This document shows, piece after piece, positions 1-8,939 of a DNA stretch of 64,000 bases; the stretch's first letter is position 1; every line of letters starts with the position of its first letter. The position numbers were made by a program, and so were the translations under genes. This stretch comes from Paulinella micropora (Eukaryota; Cercozoa; Imbricatea; Euglyphida; Paulinellidae). The notes beneath the pieces are model-generated. The model had not been told where the DNA came from and searched no databases. It was given only the letters and a program-made list of their open reading frames with translations. The stretch is from positions 280,001 through 344,000 of the forward strand of contig WBZZ01001404.1 of NCBI GenBank assembly GCA_019918135.1, read 5' to 3'.

Positions 1-538
1 CTGTGAGAGGGGGTTGTGAAATGTCGTTATTCTGTTTCTGTCTTGTTACTGTTTGCCCTACTGGCACTCTTGTGAAATACATGTATCCTAGTACTTATCC
101 TATACCTGTTTTCTTTGTTTTCTCTTAGCTTACATGTTGGCTGTCTTGAACATGCACAAAACGTGTGTTTTTATGTTTGTTTTCCTTGTCCTTGTCAGCT
201 TTGTTTTCCTTATCTGTTTGTGCACTTTTTTTTTCTGCAACTATTTTATGTGTTTGTGTCAAATACCTTTCCCTTGCCTTGACCTGTGTTCCTACATTGT
301 ATTTACATGTCCCCCAAGTAATCCCCCCCCCCCCCCCCCTCAATTCACATTTTCATTCACGTTTTCCGATGCACTCACGACATGTATGCTTGTATTTATC
401 CATTTTTTGGTTTTTGTGTCTCTCTCCTTGTTCACATTCACCTATGTGCTATATGTAGTCTTTTTTGCTTTTCTGTGTTTGTTCTTGTTGTATATGAGGT
501 GCTCTTGGAATCTGATGATAAATTTGTATTTTTTTCAG
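1..538 (+). other. intron-like non-coding DNA ending in a 3' splice site
   Basis: T-rich, low-complexity sequence with a C-run near 327-342 and no convincing coding frame. It ends in a long T-rich tract followed by AG at 537-538, directly before a GC-rich open stretch, which is what a spliceosomal intron end looks like. Short open frames here are rich in Phe, Leu and Cys, as expected of translated T-rich DNA. I see no other feature in it. Confidence 0.55.
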
Positions 539-1263
539 GGTGTCTACGCAGGCTGCGCTTCCTTTGGTGAACGACCCCGTCTTTGGCCCTCCCCACTTCG
601 CCTACCTCATGTCAGAGCGTCAGCTCACTGACTTGGTCGAGGGGTGGAATGTGGGGTGGCCTGCTGCGGTTCCTGGGGAGGAATACGCGGTTACCTTGCG
701 CCGCGTCATTTATGCTGCCTGGCCCCAGCACGTTGGGGTGGGGGGGTCCCGCCCCCCCTCCGCACCGAACGTAGGGAGGTCTCGCTGCACAACGTGGCAG
801 CAGCCCCCCCCAGACCTGGCATTAGGCCAAAAACAAAATTCAATAGCTACCAAGACTTGTTTTTGCTCCCCCGGCAAACCCCGGTAGCCCTGGCACGTCG
901 TGCCTTAGGACAGCAAGTCCTATCTGCCATTACTCTTAGGCGGGGTGCAAAAAGCAACCTTGATTTCAAAGTGATGTCGGACTTTGAACACCCCCCCAGT
1001 ACCGTCCGTGCCCTCTTTGAGGGCACGGTCGTTAACATCGTCTACGACACGGTCAGTGACGACCCGTCACTGCCGTTCCGGGGTATTTTGGTGGTGGGGT
1101 TCCCCGACTTACATAACATCGCTTCTGCCATCACCGGGCAGCCAAGTGTGGATATGGACGTGAGTCCTGACTGCTTACAAGTCAGAATTGAGGAGGGTTG
1201 CGACAATCCTGAAGGACAAAGATCACGTTGTCAAAAAAAGAAAAACGTGCAGAGCCCGAGGAG
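539..1263 (+). CDS. host gene exon, unknown protein
   Basis: This GC-rich exon-like stretch lies between a T-rich 3' splice site (AG at 537-538) and a possible donor (GAG|GTGCCC at 1263/1264). Its first part reads VSTQAALPLVNDPVFGPPHF and continues into a segment with ARRALGQQVL and TVRALFEGTVVNIVYD. I do not recognise a family. The open frame changes across the G/C homopolymer run at about 737-765, and again near the A-run at about 1233-1240. The gene is therefore either decayed or affected by sequencing errors at homopolymers. No start codon is visible because the gene begins upstream of the window. The link to the next exon (1394-1510) is inferred from splice-site-like edges only. Confidence 0.5.
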
Positions 1264-1278
1264 GTGCCCCCCCCCCCT

Positions 1279-1329
<51 letters not shown>

Positions 1330-1393
1330 TTTGTTTGTTTGTTTTTGTTTTTTTTCGTTCTTCTTCTCCTTCTTCTTCTTCTTCTTCTTTTAG
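1264..1393 (+). other. short intron with C, T and CTT tracts
   Basis: The stretch starts GTGCCC, continues through a C-run, a T-run of about 50 bases, TTTG repeats and (CTT)n, and ends TTTTAG at 1393. The layout is that of a short intron with an extreme polypyrimidine tract. The T-run is long enough to be length-variable and error-prone in sequencing. Confidence 0.5.
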
Positions 1394-1510
1394 GAGCAAC
1401 CCCAGAAGTTCTACTTGGTGGCGACTTTCCGTTGGGTGCGTCACTGGCGGGTGCTGGCCCGTCAACACTCCGTCATCAACGTACCCCGGTTTAGGCCGGG
1501 GTACCACAAG
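1394..1510 (+). CDS. host gene exon, 39 codons, unknown
   Basis: Directly after TTTTAG comes an open stretch of exactly 39 codons reading EQPQKFYLVATFRWVRHWRV and ending FRPGYHK. It closes at AAG|GTGG, a plausible donor at 1510/1511. The residue pattern (aromatic and basic, no low complexity) differs from the flanking tracts and supports a real coding exon in phase 0. I infer it belongs to the same gene as 539-1263. The product is unrecognised. Confidence 0.5.
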
Positions 1511-1535
1511 GTGGTTATCTTTTTTTGGGTCACCT

Positions 1536-1571
<36 letters not shown>

Positions 1572-1604
1572 ACAACCCCCCCCCCCCCCCCCCCCCACCT
1601 TGGA
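1511..1604 (+). repeat. (CT)n and poly-C tract
   Basis: Low-complexity DNA: a T-run, then (TC)n at about 1540-1568, then a C-run of about 20 at 1576-1597. It probably forms part of an intron. Just after it a roughly 25-bp unit containing GATCAAAGGATGAGCGGGGC is present twice in tandem (about 1603-1653). Confidence 0.6.
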
Positions 1605-2385
1605 TCAAAGGATGAGCGGGGCCTCCTCGATCAAAGGATGAGCGGGGCCTTGGTATTTCATAGAAGTTAGTTCAAGAAACAAAGTCCGAGTTTGTTTCTG
1701 CCACAAATCCGCTTCCGTGTCAGTGAAAATGTGCGGATTGTTGATTTTGCGAAATTGATTCCACCAGCCCGCGCAAAAAGTCTTACGGCCCGGGCAGAAA
1801 ATATTTTCTAGATTCAAATTGTCATCGTAAACTTCCGACATAAAACGACGCAACGCTACACCGCGATCAAGTCCAGTCCATTCATGATATTTTTTTTCGT
1901 CATTATACCGACATTTGAAACCGGAAATTACCTTTCCCGCCCGGTTTTTACCTGCAAGTTGATCTTTGAAGTGCGCGAGTCTTGAGTCAAGGGACGCGTA
2001 CGGTGAATCAAGCGGAATGTCCAAACTCCAAGAGACACGAGGCTTTCCTGTTAAAATCTCTCGTATAATATAGTCAGTCATCCGGCCGAACACACGCAGC
2101 ATCATGTGCAGCAAGTCTGGTATGTGTCTTTCAAGCGGGATGAAATGAAAAAGTGATTGTGCATGTTTTTTTCCGGGTTGTGATGCATCATCAGTGCTCG
2201 TTCTAGTCACACCCCACTCTACCTCTAAATCTGCTCTATCGTCTGAATGGCATGTGCACAAAAAACAAGAGTTATCTGAAGAGGCTGCTTCATGCCCGGT
2301 GCATGAAAGCAGCCACTTCATGTCACCGGTCACAAAAAGTTTAACCTTATAATGCCGGCCGGTTTCCGCTTTCCTTGGGTTCCTG
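1605..2385 (-). CDS. exon of a transposon-type protein (GDMKWLL family-like)
   Basis: A minus-strand open stretch entered through a clear 3' splice site (TTCGGTTTTGCAG, reading leftwards, exon from 2385). It encodes VKLFVTGDMKWLLSCTGHEA, then a CxxC-type stretch SCFLCTCH, then FIPLERHIPDLLHMMLRVFG. The set 'GDxK-WLL', a small Cys knuckle and 'IPDxLHxxLR' resembles the internal part of transposon-encoded proteins found in high copy in many invertebrate and protist genomes. I recall the pattern but cannot name the family. The frame ends at 1605, within or after a short tandem repeat, so the last codons may lie beyond a donor site. It could also be a domesticated host gene. Confidence 0.45.
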
Positions 2386-2716
2386 CAAAACCGAAGATGG
2401 AAGAATACAGGTGAAGTAATCGCCAAGAGTAGTATCGTGAGGACGAGACATGAATTATAGCTTGAGAGGAGACAGAGATAGAGGGAGAGAGAGCTGAGAG
2501 AGAGAGGAAGAAAGATACATATATAAATACATAAATACAAACATGCCCGTCTACCTACATACCTACCTGTGAAGTTACCTGACTACCTACCTACCTACCT
2601 ACATCGATACATAGATACATACATAGATACATAATTAGATACATACATACATACATACCAATATATACCTACCTACCTACCTACCTGCTAACATTCATGC
2701 ATAAATACATACATAC
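2386..2716. repeat. intron-like DNA with TACC and ATAC microsatellites
   Basis: A purine-rich (plus strand) GAGA tract at about 2465-2515 is followed by repeated TACC and ATAC tetranucleotides to 2716. Similar ACCTACCTACC sequence recurs at 38815-38832, on the far side of the Ty3 copy whose LTR starts at 2717. There is no coding evidence. Confidence 0.6.
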
Positions 2717-2953
2717 TGTAATGCCCCCAACGATAGTTCGTAAAAAGTCTGTAATACAACCAAACACAGTCCTCAAAAGATGAGAATGATTTATAGTTAT
2801 ATTAGCTCAGTGAAGCCAAAAAGGAAAACGGCAACAGACCAGGAATAAAATGGCATCAGGTCCAATCCGGACAAATAATACTGAAAAACAAGCTGGTGCA
2901 CCTGTCACCAGGAAAAGGTATTTTTTACCGGCTATCCGGGGGTGATGCCTACA
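2717..2953 (-). repeat. 3' LTR of Ty3-1
   Basis: A 237-bp terminal repeat running TGTAATGCCCCC...GATGCCTACA, so it has TG/CA ends on both strands. It is nearly identical to 38564-38801, 39453-39690 (inverted) and 50420-50657. Next to it inside the element is a C-rich run on the plus strand (2954-2964), which is the purine-rich tract typical of the 3' LTR junction when read on the element's strand. Against its partner at 38564-38801 I count about half a dozen substitutions. Confidence 0.9.
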
Positions 2954-3779
2954 GCCCCCTCCAGATTTTATGACGGAAATAACATTTTCGTCATACACCT
3001 TCTGATTTCTTTCTGCAAATAGTATGCGCTTTGGAGTCATGCCACAGCGCATCGACCCACGGATAGACGCTAAAAGACGATAAATATATCCTCATACGGC
3101 ACGTCAAAGCGGATTCTCTAGCATTTCTTGTAAATTTTGAACTCCTTCCCCTCAATTTCTTTTTTTTTTCGGCAGTATGTCAAGAACAAACGTACTATTA
3201 ATAAAAAATACAAGCAACGTGGTGCTGTAGTACGATTCCCCTTTGATCTCCTTCTTCTTCTTATCATTATCATTATTATTATTATTATTCACAGGGAGAT
3301 CGTAAGTACATTGTCTTTTTTAATGACATACCCTTGTATAAGGCGGATATCCTATGATATAGTATTAGGGGGCCAGTCCTAATAGCTATATCCGAAGTCG
3401 AGGTGTATGTACCCGACCCTGCGATATACCGACACAAGTAGAGATTGACTGTGCTCAGGTACGACAGTATATAATCTATCGTAAAAAATAATTTAATGAA
3501 AGTTTCAGAGAACATTTCATTTTCGAGAACATCATCCCAGGACTTGGAAAAGGTCATACCCGGGAACACCATCGCTCAATACACTAGCGATCCCCGTATA
3601 CGGTGTAGTATCATCGTCGATCGACCTTTCGCACTCGTATGTTGCGATCGAATGCCAAGTTACATCACTGAGTCTTTTTAATATTCATATTGATAACTGA
3701 TGATGCATGATCAAATCATGATACGCCGTGGGCAATCAATCAGTTTATTTGAGACTCATAAAGAAAAATAGTTTCTTTG

Positions 3780-6760
3780 TCACTGCCTTCGTCGTCTGGC
3801 GCGGATTTCTTTGCCTGGTGGAGGACCACCAACAAAAGTCAGATCGAACTTTGACTGTTCGAGAATGTCCCAGATCTTATTAGGGATTCCGCCCAACGAT
3901 AATTCAAAAGGGACATCAAGCACTCCTCTTGGCAGTGTCTGAATGGTCCACGCAGTGTAATCCTTGTCTCTGGGAGTAATTGTATCATCCCATGTCTCGA
4001 GACTTTTTGCGTCTTTATATACTGGCAGATAATGTCTTGCCTTTGGATCCTCAACCGGGTCCATACTTCTCCAAAACTGGAGTATCGGTTGTACTATCTT
4101 TGCGGCTGATGATATTTTGAGTGTCCGTGTGACACGCATCTGTCGTGGGACCGCCACGACCCGCATCAGGTATAAGTCTGAGAGAGTGTCATCAGCGACA
4201 TGTTGTTCCGCTGGTCTCATCAGATAGAAAGCATCTTTCACCCATGCGATGGTTGCTATCGCATCGCCTTCCTTCCATCGCTCATGGACAATCTCAACGT
4301 TGCCCGCGTTTGGGTCAGTGTCCGTCCCCTCCTCCTCCTGGTGGACGTCCTTTGATCCCATCGACCTCATCGCCTTCCTCGGTTGGTCGTTGATAAGATC
4401 ATTCCGCGCTCTCCTTAGCTGCGCCTCTGTGATCTTCTCCTTCTTTCTGCTATGCTCTCGCGGAGACTTAGACTGAGTCCCCACCGCGCTTATGCGGTCA
4501 GTCTTCTCCTTACTGTCCACCTCACTCTCCTCCTTCTCAGCTATCGGTGCCCGATAAGCATGGTCTTGGTCTATGCCAGCCTCCTTGTGGATGGGCGGCA
4601 CCTCTTTGAAATCGTCCTTCATCCGTTTTAACGCCTCCTCAACGGATTCATCTTCCAATAAGAAGGGATCATACTTAATCAGCCTTCTTACATTCACAAT
4701 TTGCACCTTCCCTCTACCCCTGATCTTGTAGTTCAGAGGTCCCGTCTGTTCCATAATCTGATAAGGTCCTTTCCAGTGAGTGAACAGCTTAGAGCCGACT
4801 CCTTTCGGGACCTGAGGATGGTACAACAGTACAATATCCCCAACCTGAAACTTGATCTGATCCAAGTGCGCTTGTCGCACCCCTTCAGCATCAGTCTTTC
4901 GGCGCTCCGCCTCTCTATGCGCCCTGACTATTTGTTCCGCCTCCATCTTCACTCTAAGTCTCATCCCAAACAACTCATCCGCATCCGCCCAAGTGTCTTT
5001 TGGGTGAAGGAGCGAAGTCGGGATATCAGGCTCACGCCCATATACTAACTGATATGGCGAGATTGAGCTCTTCGAGCCTCCTAACGCCGTAGAGGGTAGA
5101 CAGTTCATTGCAAACGCAAATGATGGTGCTGCCTCGACCCATGCTCTTTGATTCTCCTTCTTCGTGCAATACATCTTTAGCGAGGCTTTGAGGGGTCTGT
5201 GTACCCGCTCGATTTTCCCATTTGCTCGCGGGTTATAGGCAGTAACATATTGCCATTTCATCCCGTAATACTTAGATAGTTTGTCGATGACCTCGTTATT
5301 AAAGTCCGAGCCTCGATCAGAACATATCTTTCTTGGTACTCCGATCTGTGAGATGATCCTATCGATCAGCGCCTCGGCCGTCGTTTTGCCGGTAACGTCT
5401 TTGACAGGGATGATCCACACATAGTTGGTGGCTCTGTCAATAGCCGTGAGGAGGTATTTGTAACCATCCTTCGATTCTGGGAAAGGTCCCACATGATCAA
5501 TGTGTATAAACTCAAACATCCCCGCATGAAGAGGAAATTCGCCAATCAGGCCGAAATTTTCCTTCAGTGGTGTTTGTTTATCTTGCACGGGATGCATGCA
5601 TCCACCGCCTGATCTATCTCCTCCTTCATCTTCTTCCACCAGAATCGCCTCGCTACGAACATGTGAGTTCGTTGTCGACCCGGATGCGCCAAAAGTGGGC
5701 AATTGTGGGCTGCGACAAATATAAATCGTCTCAGACTCTCCGGTACCCAAAGGGTCCATTTGTCCGGCTGTGACGCATAGCGACCGTGAAGGCCCTTGTA
5801 CCACAGTAGACCATCTCTCCATCCCATCTCCTTCATCTGATCTTTGATCGCTTTCGTCATCTTCAGCTCATCCGGGTTCTGATATAACTGTATGAGTTCC
5901 TTAAACTCCGGATCTTGAGCCTGTTGTTGCCTCCATGCGGTAGGCGAGGCTATATGGATAGTACCATCTTCTAGCCGTACCCCGATTCTTTCCGGGTCAT
6001 CGTCTAGGTCACTTCTCCGCTCTTGAGGAGGCTCCGCATAAACTTCCTGCGTCTCCTCTTCCTCTCTTATGTTCGCCTTCGCATTCTCATATACCTCATA
6101 GGACCACTCAGCGTCCTCCTGGGTATGTAGCTCACAACATATCCCGTGATCCGGGCCTTGTGGACTGTACCGTAGACCTGTGCGGTCATATCGGACTCCA
6201 CTCGCCATCTCCATCGCCTCAATGTGGCTGACCTCATACACCTTGTCAGTGGACAAGTCTTCCATCTCCACCGTGGACACCAACGCCGATACTTCTGAGT
6301 TAAAGTCTAGCCTAGAGAGGCTATCAGCGACCACATTTCGCTTTCCCGGTAGATGGACCATTGTAAAATCGAAACAAGACAAGAACGCTTGCCACCGCGC
6401 CAGCCGTCCCGTCTGTTCATGATTCATCAACCATAACAGGTTATGATGATCAGTTCTGACAGTAAATTGAGGTCCTCCCCACAAATACTCTCTGAGCCTC
6501 TTGAGGGCCCATACTACCGCCAACGCCTCTCTTTGCCTTGTGCAATAGTTTCTCTCCGCCGCACACAACTTCCTACTAATAAACATGATTGGGCGTAATT
6601 TCTTCTCCTCATCCTCTTGTTGTAATACAGCCCCAATCGCAAACTTAGATGCGTCTGTATCGACTACGAATTGTTTCGTAAAGTCGGGCATCGTTAACAC
6701 CAGTCCTCCGTCTTTCGGGTCTTTGTAAATGAGATCTTTGAGCGCATGAAACGCTTGCAA
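3780..6760 (-). pseudogene. pol: Ty3-1 pol, RNase H and integrase part
   Basis: Read leftwards, this encodes a Ty3-type RNase H (FVVDTDASKFAIGAVLQQED and LWLMNHEQTGRLARWQ), then the integrase zinc module (HPGRQ...CIPCKINKH). The catalytic core (HIDHVGPFPESKDGYKYLLT, a CSDRGSDF stretch and the final Glu in NGKIERVHR) and a GPY/F-type module (KLFTHWKGPYQI) follow. No chromodomain is apparent. Instead there is an extension of roughly 250-300 residues ending in a basic tail. The GPY/F module and RNase H order place it in Ty3/gypsy. It is broken and treated as a fossil. Confidence 0.85.
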
Positions 6761-8618
6761 CGTCAATGACGGGAGTGCCGGTAAGGGCCGAGTTGAGGCG
6801 AGCCGTCAGGACCTGCCAGAGTTGGCGGGTGCGCTGCGGGGTGTTGAAGTCCAGCCGAGACCAGGGCACGGGCTCGATGTACAGGTACAGAGCCTTGTGA
6901 GGCGACGCGTGGTACAGGTAGCGGTTGGCCAGGTGCACTGCCAGCGCGTCGCCGACCTGCGCCCAGAACTCGGGCGTGACCGTGTGCGGCACGTACCCCA
7001 TGGCCGGGCACAAGAGAGAAATGTCGGGCGCCGCTGCTAGTTCCTGGGCTATGACGACGGGATCGGTGCTCTCGGAAAAGCCCAGGCCCCGCAGCAGGGC
7101 GCGGCTGTACAGCTGCGGTTGTCCTAGGTAAACTTCGTTGTTGTCCAGGCCGTAGTGCAGCGGCTCGAACCCGAACGTGACGGCGCTGGTGCTGGTGAGG
7201 TTGACGCTGACCGTGTTAAATTCTGCAGACAAGCCGCACGCAGGGCACACGAGGTCGCTCATCATTTCCACCGCCTCCCTGCTCATGGAGTCGCCAAAGG
7301 CAACCAATCTGCGCACGCGGTAGTGCTCCAGGCGCTCCAGGATCTCGTGCGCGCTGAGCTCGGGCAGGCCGCCCGAACAGGACCGCGGCTCCCAACGCAG
7401 CTCGCGGGGCGTCAGCTCGCCGAATTCGTACAGGACGTCCTTGCCCGGCTGCTCTGTCGGCCCCGCGGCCGGCCGGCGGTAGAGGCCCGCCAGCAGGGCC
7501 TCCGGCGGCACGGCCGAGCAGGGGGGCGGCGGCACTGGCTGCGGCGGCACGCTGACGGTTATCAGGCGCAGCCTGCGGGGCACCAGCGCCGTTTGCTCGA
7601 GCGCCCCGGCGTGATTGAGGTGCGGCCACACGTTGATGGGGTACGGCGCGCCCAGCGGCTCCTGGCTCACGCCGCCCCAGTGGTACGTGGTGCACCTGCG
7701 GCTGCAGCCCTCGCGGGTGTTGGCCAGCGTGTCCGGCCCGCCCCAATAGCTCGTGAACCAGGACGAGTCCTGCCGGGGCGAGGCGTGGCAGTAGTAATTG
7801 ACTAGGTGTACGGCGAGCGTGTAGTTGAAGACGCCGCCGCGGCCATCGAGCCCGAGCCCCGCAAAGCGCGCCGCTAGCCGGTAACCCCGGAGCGTAGCAT
7901 TGAAGGGCAGCACGACCAGGCCGGCAATCTGTTCCGGGTTGTACAGAGCGGCGAAGAAGTGGGCTTGCTCGGAGGGCCCCCCCCCGGCCGTGGCGTGGGC
8001 CCCCCCCGCCGGCGCACCACAAGCGGTAGGGTGCCGTCCTCGGCCAAGGCCAGGCACCCTACCTCGCCGGGTCTGGCCTGGCCAACAAGATGCAGTGTGA
8101 AATCGTGCGGCGCGGGCACCCCGTGCAGCAGCAAGGGCTCGCAAGCCGATGTCGGCAAGGGGCACCGGTCGTAAACCCTGTCCAGGGCCAGGCGGTGGAT
8201 CACGACCCCGCCGCTGGGCGCCGGCAGGCGGTCGGCTTGTGTGCCACACAGGGTTTGGACGGGCCAGTCAGGGGCCGCCGCGTTGTTTTGGGTTTGTTGT
8301 GCTCAAGACGAACGTGTAGTTGTCAAAGGAATAGTCGGGCTTGAAGTTGCCGACATAGGTAGCAGGCGGCTGGGTGTGGTTAGCGGGGACGCGCGGGGAC
8401 AAGGGCACGACGGCCCTGCGCCTTCGCGTGTGGTTGTAGAAGAAGGTTTCCAGGTACACCGTGAGTCTTGGCACATCCGCGCGGCCCGGCGGCCTCGCGC
8501 ACAGCACGAAGCGAAGATTTCTGCAGCGTTCCAGGTGCAGCTCGCCGCCGCAGAGCTGCCAGCCTGAGATATCAGCAACTAGTACAGGCACCAGGCCAAG
8601 GGCCCAGAAGCACTGCAT
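6761..8618 (-). pseudogene. secreted SGNH/PC-esterase-like glycoprotein at island edge
   Basis: The ATG at 8618 opens a hydrophobic signal peptide (MQCFWALGLVPVLVADISGW) followed by Cys pairs and several N-glycosylation sequons (NHT, NYT, NAT). Further on, VAFGDSMSREAVEMMSDL at about 7255-7308 carries the GDSxSR block of PC-esterase/SGNH hydrolases, the family of TBL and CASD1 O-acyl transferases and esterases. The sequence suggests a secreted or membrane-anchored enzyme acting on glycans, but the catalytic role is inferred from one motif block. The gene runs to the island edge beside Ty3 sequence. It is broken (about two or three breaks). The gene upstream is divergent on the opposite strand, with a homopolymer-rich gap between. 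Confidence 0.5.
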
Positions 8619-8939
8619 GGTGATTTTGGTGGTGGGGAAGGGGGGGGGGAGGGAGGAGGGGGCTGTGGTTTTGGCCGGCTCCGCCCTCGTGCCACTTCCA
8701 TTTCCCCCCGAAGGGGGGGTGGGGAAAGACACGCCCGCGAAGGTAGGAGAAGGGAAAGGGCGGAGAGGGAGGGGGGGGGGGCCGCGGCGCCGCGGCCCCC
8801 CACCTTCCTGAAGCAGGGGGGAGGGGCCAAGGCCAAAAAACGCAAGCGCGGCTTGCTTTCTCTTCTGCCCGGGACCTTCCCGCCCCAACTGGCCCAAAAA
8901 GCCGAACTGCTTTGTGGGTGGGGGGTTTGTTGTTTTGCG
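8619..8939. promoter_or_regulatory. divergent intergenic region with G/C homopolymers
   Basis: About 320 bp separates the divergent starts at 8618 (minus) and 8940 (plus). It holds repeated G-runs (for example 8641-8648 and 8770-8780), short C-runs and a purine-rich centre. It should contain both promoters, but I see no clear TATA or other recognised element. The same homopolymer style fills the other intergenic gaps of the island. Confidence 0.35.

Larger units (their letters stand above)
2717..6760 (-). mobile_element. Ty3-type LTR retrotransposon Ty3-1, 3' half
   Basis: The part of Ty3-1 holding the 3' LTR, a 3' non-coding region of about 830 bp with an (ATT)n tract near 3260-3290, and the RNase H and integrase part of pol. 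Its inner edge at 6760 falls at essentially the same point of the element as the edge of the 5' half at 32,238. Copies Ty3-2 and Ty3-3 are continuous there. The simplest reading is one minus-strand element split by a 25.5-kb insertion. The element is broken (several breaks in addition to the insertion). LTR divergence of a few percent suggests a moderately young copy. Confidence 0.85.

Noticed and set aside
1264-1393. Long Phe-rich and Lys-rich frames through the T-run
   Set aside because: They are translations of a homopolymer inside an intron-like stretch.
4145-5048. Short plus-strand frames opposite Ty3 integrase, recurring at 46847-47750 and 51890-52793
   Set aside because: They recur only because the Ty3 copies repeat. 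The opposite strand holds the conserved integrase.
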